A DNA stretch of 6,439 nucleotides. Source: Sulfurovum sp. (GTDB lineage: Bacteria > Campylobacterota > Campylobacteria > Campylobacterales > Sulfurovaceae). The stretch spans positions 1 to 6,439 of the forward strand of contig WFYB01000167.1 in assembly GCA_015490315.1 (NCBI GenBank). Reading direction: 5' to 3'. The notes under the pieces were generated by a model. The model was not told the DNA's origin. It made no database searches and saw only the letters and a list, made by a program, of their open reading frames with translations. Shown piece after piece: positions 5,068-6,439 of this stretch; position 1 is the stretch's first letter; each line of letters opens with the position of its first letter. A program made the position numbers and the translations under genes.

Positions 5068-5469
5068 ATGTTACTCACCCGTGCAAGCGAATATGCGCTC
5101 CTCTCTTTGGATGTGATCAGAAAATCAGACAGACCCCTCGGGGCGGAGCAGCTGGCAAATGAACTATGCATCCCCAAAAGCTTCTTGGCAAAGATCCTGC
5201 AAAACCTCGCAAAACAGGAGATCCTCGAATCAAGAAAGGGTGCGCACGGAGGCTTCATCCTTGCCAAGGATATCAATGAGATCTCCGTCAATGACATCAT
5301 CTATGCCGCGGAGGGCAAAACCCCCTCTGTCTTTGACTGCACACAATACACCCAGACTTGCCCCAACGGCAGTATCGGAAGCTGCGCCATCTCTCCTTTT
5401 TTGGCGAACTTTCAGACCAAGATCGACGAGTTTCTCAATGACCTTACGCTTGGAGACATCCTTCAGTAA
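5068..5469 (+). CDS. Rrf2-family transcriptional regulator, possibly Fe-S binding
   Basis: This 133-residue protein has the Rrf2/IscR/NsrR family fold and length. Residues 1-65 form the winged helix-turn-helix: LLTRASEYALLSL at the N-terminus, recognition helix region IPKSFLAKILQNL (35-47), and wing SRKGAHGGFILAKD (55-68). A dimerisation helix follows near 70-85. Cys91, Cys98 and Cys106 lie where Fe-S-binding members carry three cysteines; spacing here is C-x6-C-x7-C rather than the C-x5-C-x5-C of IscR, so cluster binding is likely but not certain. A fourth cysteine, Cys34, precedes the recognition helix. The ATG has AAGG 8 nt upstream (5056-5059). The gene is divergent from rpsO, and its TAA overlaps the next gene's ATG by one base. 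The signal and targets cannot be told from sequence; iron, Fe-S status, nitric oxide or redox sensing are the family's known roles. Confidence 0.92.
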   Translation: MLLTRASEYALLSLDVIRKSDRPLGAEQLANELCIPKSFLAKILQNLAKQEILESRKGAHGGFILAKDINEISVNDIIYAAEGKTPSVFDCTQYTQTCPNGSIGSCAISPFLANFQTKIDEFLNDLTLGDILQ

Positions 5470-6439
5470 TGACACAGCATATCTATCATCTCTCTCATAT
5501 CGATCTTGACGGGTACGGCTGTCAATATCTCACCACACGCTGCTTTGACAACATCGAATGCTACAATGCCAACTATGGGCCAGAGGTCACTGCCCGCCTT
5601 GAGGAGATCATCACAAAGATAGAACAGGACACATTCATCCATGGCAACGAGACAGAGCGGCTCGTGCTTATCACTGATCTCAATCTCACAACCAAAGAGG
5701 CAAACTGGATTGAAAACGAAGTGATACGTGTAGGTGCAAAGCTCCAGCTTCTTGACCACCACGCTACCGGTGCAAATGCCGCAGAGCGTTTCGCCTGGTA
5801 CATGCTCGATACAACCCGCTGCGCGACGCTCATCACCTACGACTGGCTGCAAACACACTATGACTTCGACCCGGAGGGCGAATATGCACCGATCGTCCAA
5901 GCGATCAATGCGATCGACATTTGGGTGGCAGATGATCCCCTCTTTGAGTACGGCAAGGTGATGCTCGGTATGATCTCGGGTGCCCGTGAGATCAACCGCA
6001 TCCTCTTTCCCGATGAGGACAGAAGATTCAAGCTCCACCTGATCGACGCTGCCAAAGCACGGGTCACTAAACCAGATGCGCCCATCCTCCTCGATGACGA
6101 TATGCATCAGATCAAAAAGCGCTTCTTCCGACGTGACAGGAACGATACCAAGGACAATCTCGTCGCCAACTATGTCACAGAGCTGCTAACCAAAGAACGC
6201 CAGCGTCTGACCATTTACTACAGAGGTCACAAGGGTATACTCGGCTACAACGTCGGCAATGCCTCGCTCATCGGCAATGCCTGCATGCTTGAAAATGACG
6301 ACTACGACTTCTATATGGATGTCAATTTCAGAGGCAACTTCTCACTGCGCAGCAACAACAAACTCGATGTCTCCACTATGGCTGCCGAGATAGGCAACGG
6401 CGGCGGACACCCCAACGCAAGCGGCGGCAAGATAGAGGG
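5469..6439 (+). CDS. DHH/DHHA1 phosphoesterase (3' end outside window)
   Basis: The ATG at 5469 shares its A with the TAA stop of the Rrf2 gene, giving the TAATG junction typical of translational coupling. A GGAG lies 13 nt upstream (5452-5455), inside the Rrf2 gene. The 323 visible residues show DHH metal-site motifs: SHIDLDG (9-15), Asp70 in LITDLNL, LDHH (95-98) and AIDIWVAD (148-155) with Asp150. The C-terminal DHHA1 signature GNGGGHPNASGG (309-320) is near the window edge, so probably only a short tail is missing. The family uses Mn2+ to hydrolyse phosphoester bonds: NrnA nanoRNases degrade short RNAs and pAp, and GdpP/Pde enzymes cut cyclic dinucleotides. This protein has no PAS or GGDEF part, so it is closest in layout to NrnA-like stand-alone enzymes. 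The substrate is unknown. Coupling suggests the Rrf2 protein and this enzyme share a regulon. Confidence 0.93.
   Translation, partial: MTQHIYHLSHIDLDGYGCQYLTTRCFDNIECYNANYGPEVTARLEEIITKIEQDTFIHGNETERLVLITDLNLTTKEANWIENEVIRVGAKLQLLDHHATGANAAERFAWYMLDTTRCATLITYDWLQTHYDFDPEGEYAPIVQAINAIDIWVADDPLFEYGKVMLGMISGAREINRILFPDEDRRFKLHLIDAAKARVTKPDAPILLDDDMHQIKKRFFRRDRNDTKDNLVANYVTELLTKERQRLTIYYRGHKGILGYNVGNASLIGNACMLENDDYDFYMDVNFRGNFSLRSNNKLDVSTMAAEIGNGGGHPNASGGKIE

Noticed and set aside
5463..6107. 214-codon minus-strand reading frame
   Set aside because: It is the antisense of the DHH phosphoesterase, whose motifs are intact on the plus strand; no ribosome binding site or family match supports it.
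1..6439. CRISPR array, insertion sequence, tRNA or rRNA
   Set aside because: I saw no regularly spaced direct repeats, no transposase or terminal inverted repeats, and no tRNA or rRNA-like sequence in the window.

Overview
The window looks like a chromosomal piece of a Campylobacterota (epsilonproteobacterial) genome, most like the Sulfurovum/Sulfurimonas group. This rests on the character of the DnaK, GrpE and S15 proteins, moderate GC in genes with AT-rich spacers, and promoters that rely on an extended -10. The assignment is inference; no database was searched.

Layout from left to right. (1) Positions 1-1336, minus strand: the first 445 codons of a large secreted surface protein, with a signal peptide, a choice-of-anchor L type domain, one full Ig-like repeat and the start of another. 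It continues past the left edge. (2) Positions 1337-1608: a leader of about 200 nt for that gene. It holds an extended -10 promoter and a well-formed class I cyclic-di-GMP (GEMM-I) riboswitch aptamer, followed by a pyrimidine tract complementary to the gene's own Shine-Dalgarno. (3) Positions 1609-4401, minus strand: a heat-shock operon, grpE then dnaK, closed by a clear intrinsic terminator. Its promoter has consensus-like -35 and -10 boxes, and an HspR/HAIR-like inverted repeat overlaps the -35. No hrcA lies directly upstream. The 221-nt grpE-dnaK spacer is packed with inverted repeats, one of which contains the grpE stop codon. (4) Positions 4421-4947, minus strand: rpsO (ribosomal protein S15) with its promoter and terminator-like hairpin, then a second perfect terminator hairpin before the grpE promoter. 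(5) Positions 4990-6439, plus strand: an Rrf2-family regulator with three cysteines, preceded by a promoter, a dyad and a leader hairpin. Its stop overlaps the start of a DHH/DHHA1 phosphoesterase that runs off the right edge.

Housekeeping functions (S15, GrpE-DnaK chaperone) fill the middle. The most interesting part is the left flank: a predicted adhesin-like protein whose mRNA leader appears to sense c-di-GMP, tying surface attachment directly to the biofilm second messenger. On the right, a possible redox or Fe-S sensing regulator is translationally coupled to a nucleotide or oligonucleotide phosphoesterase.
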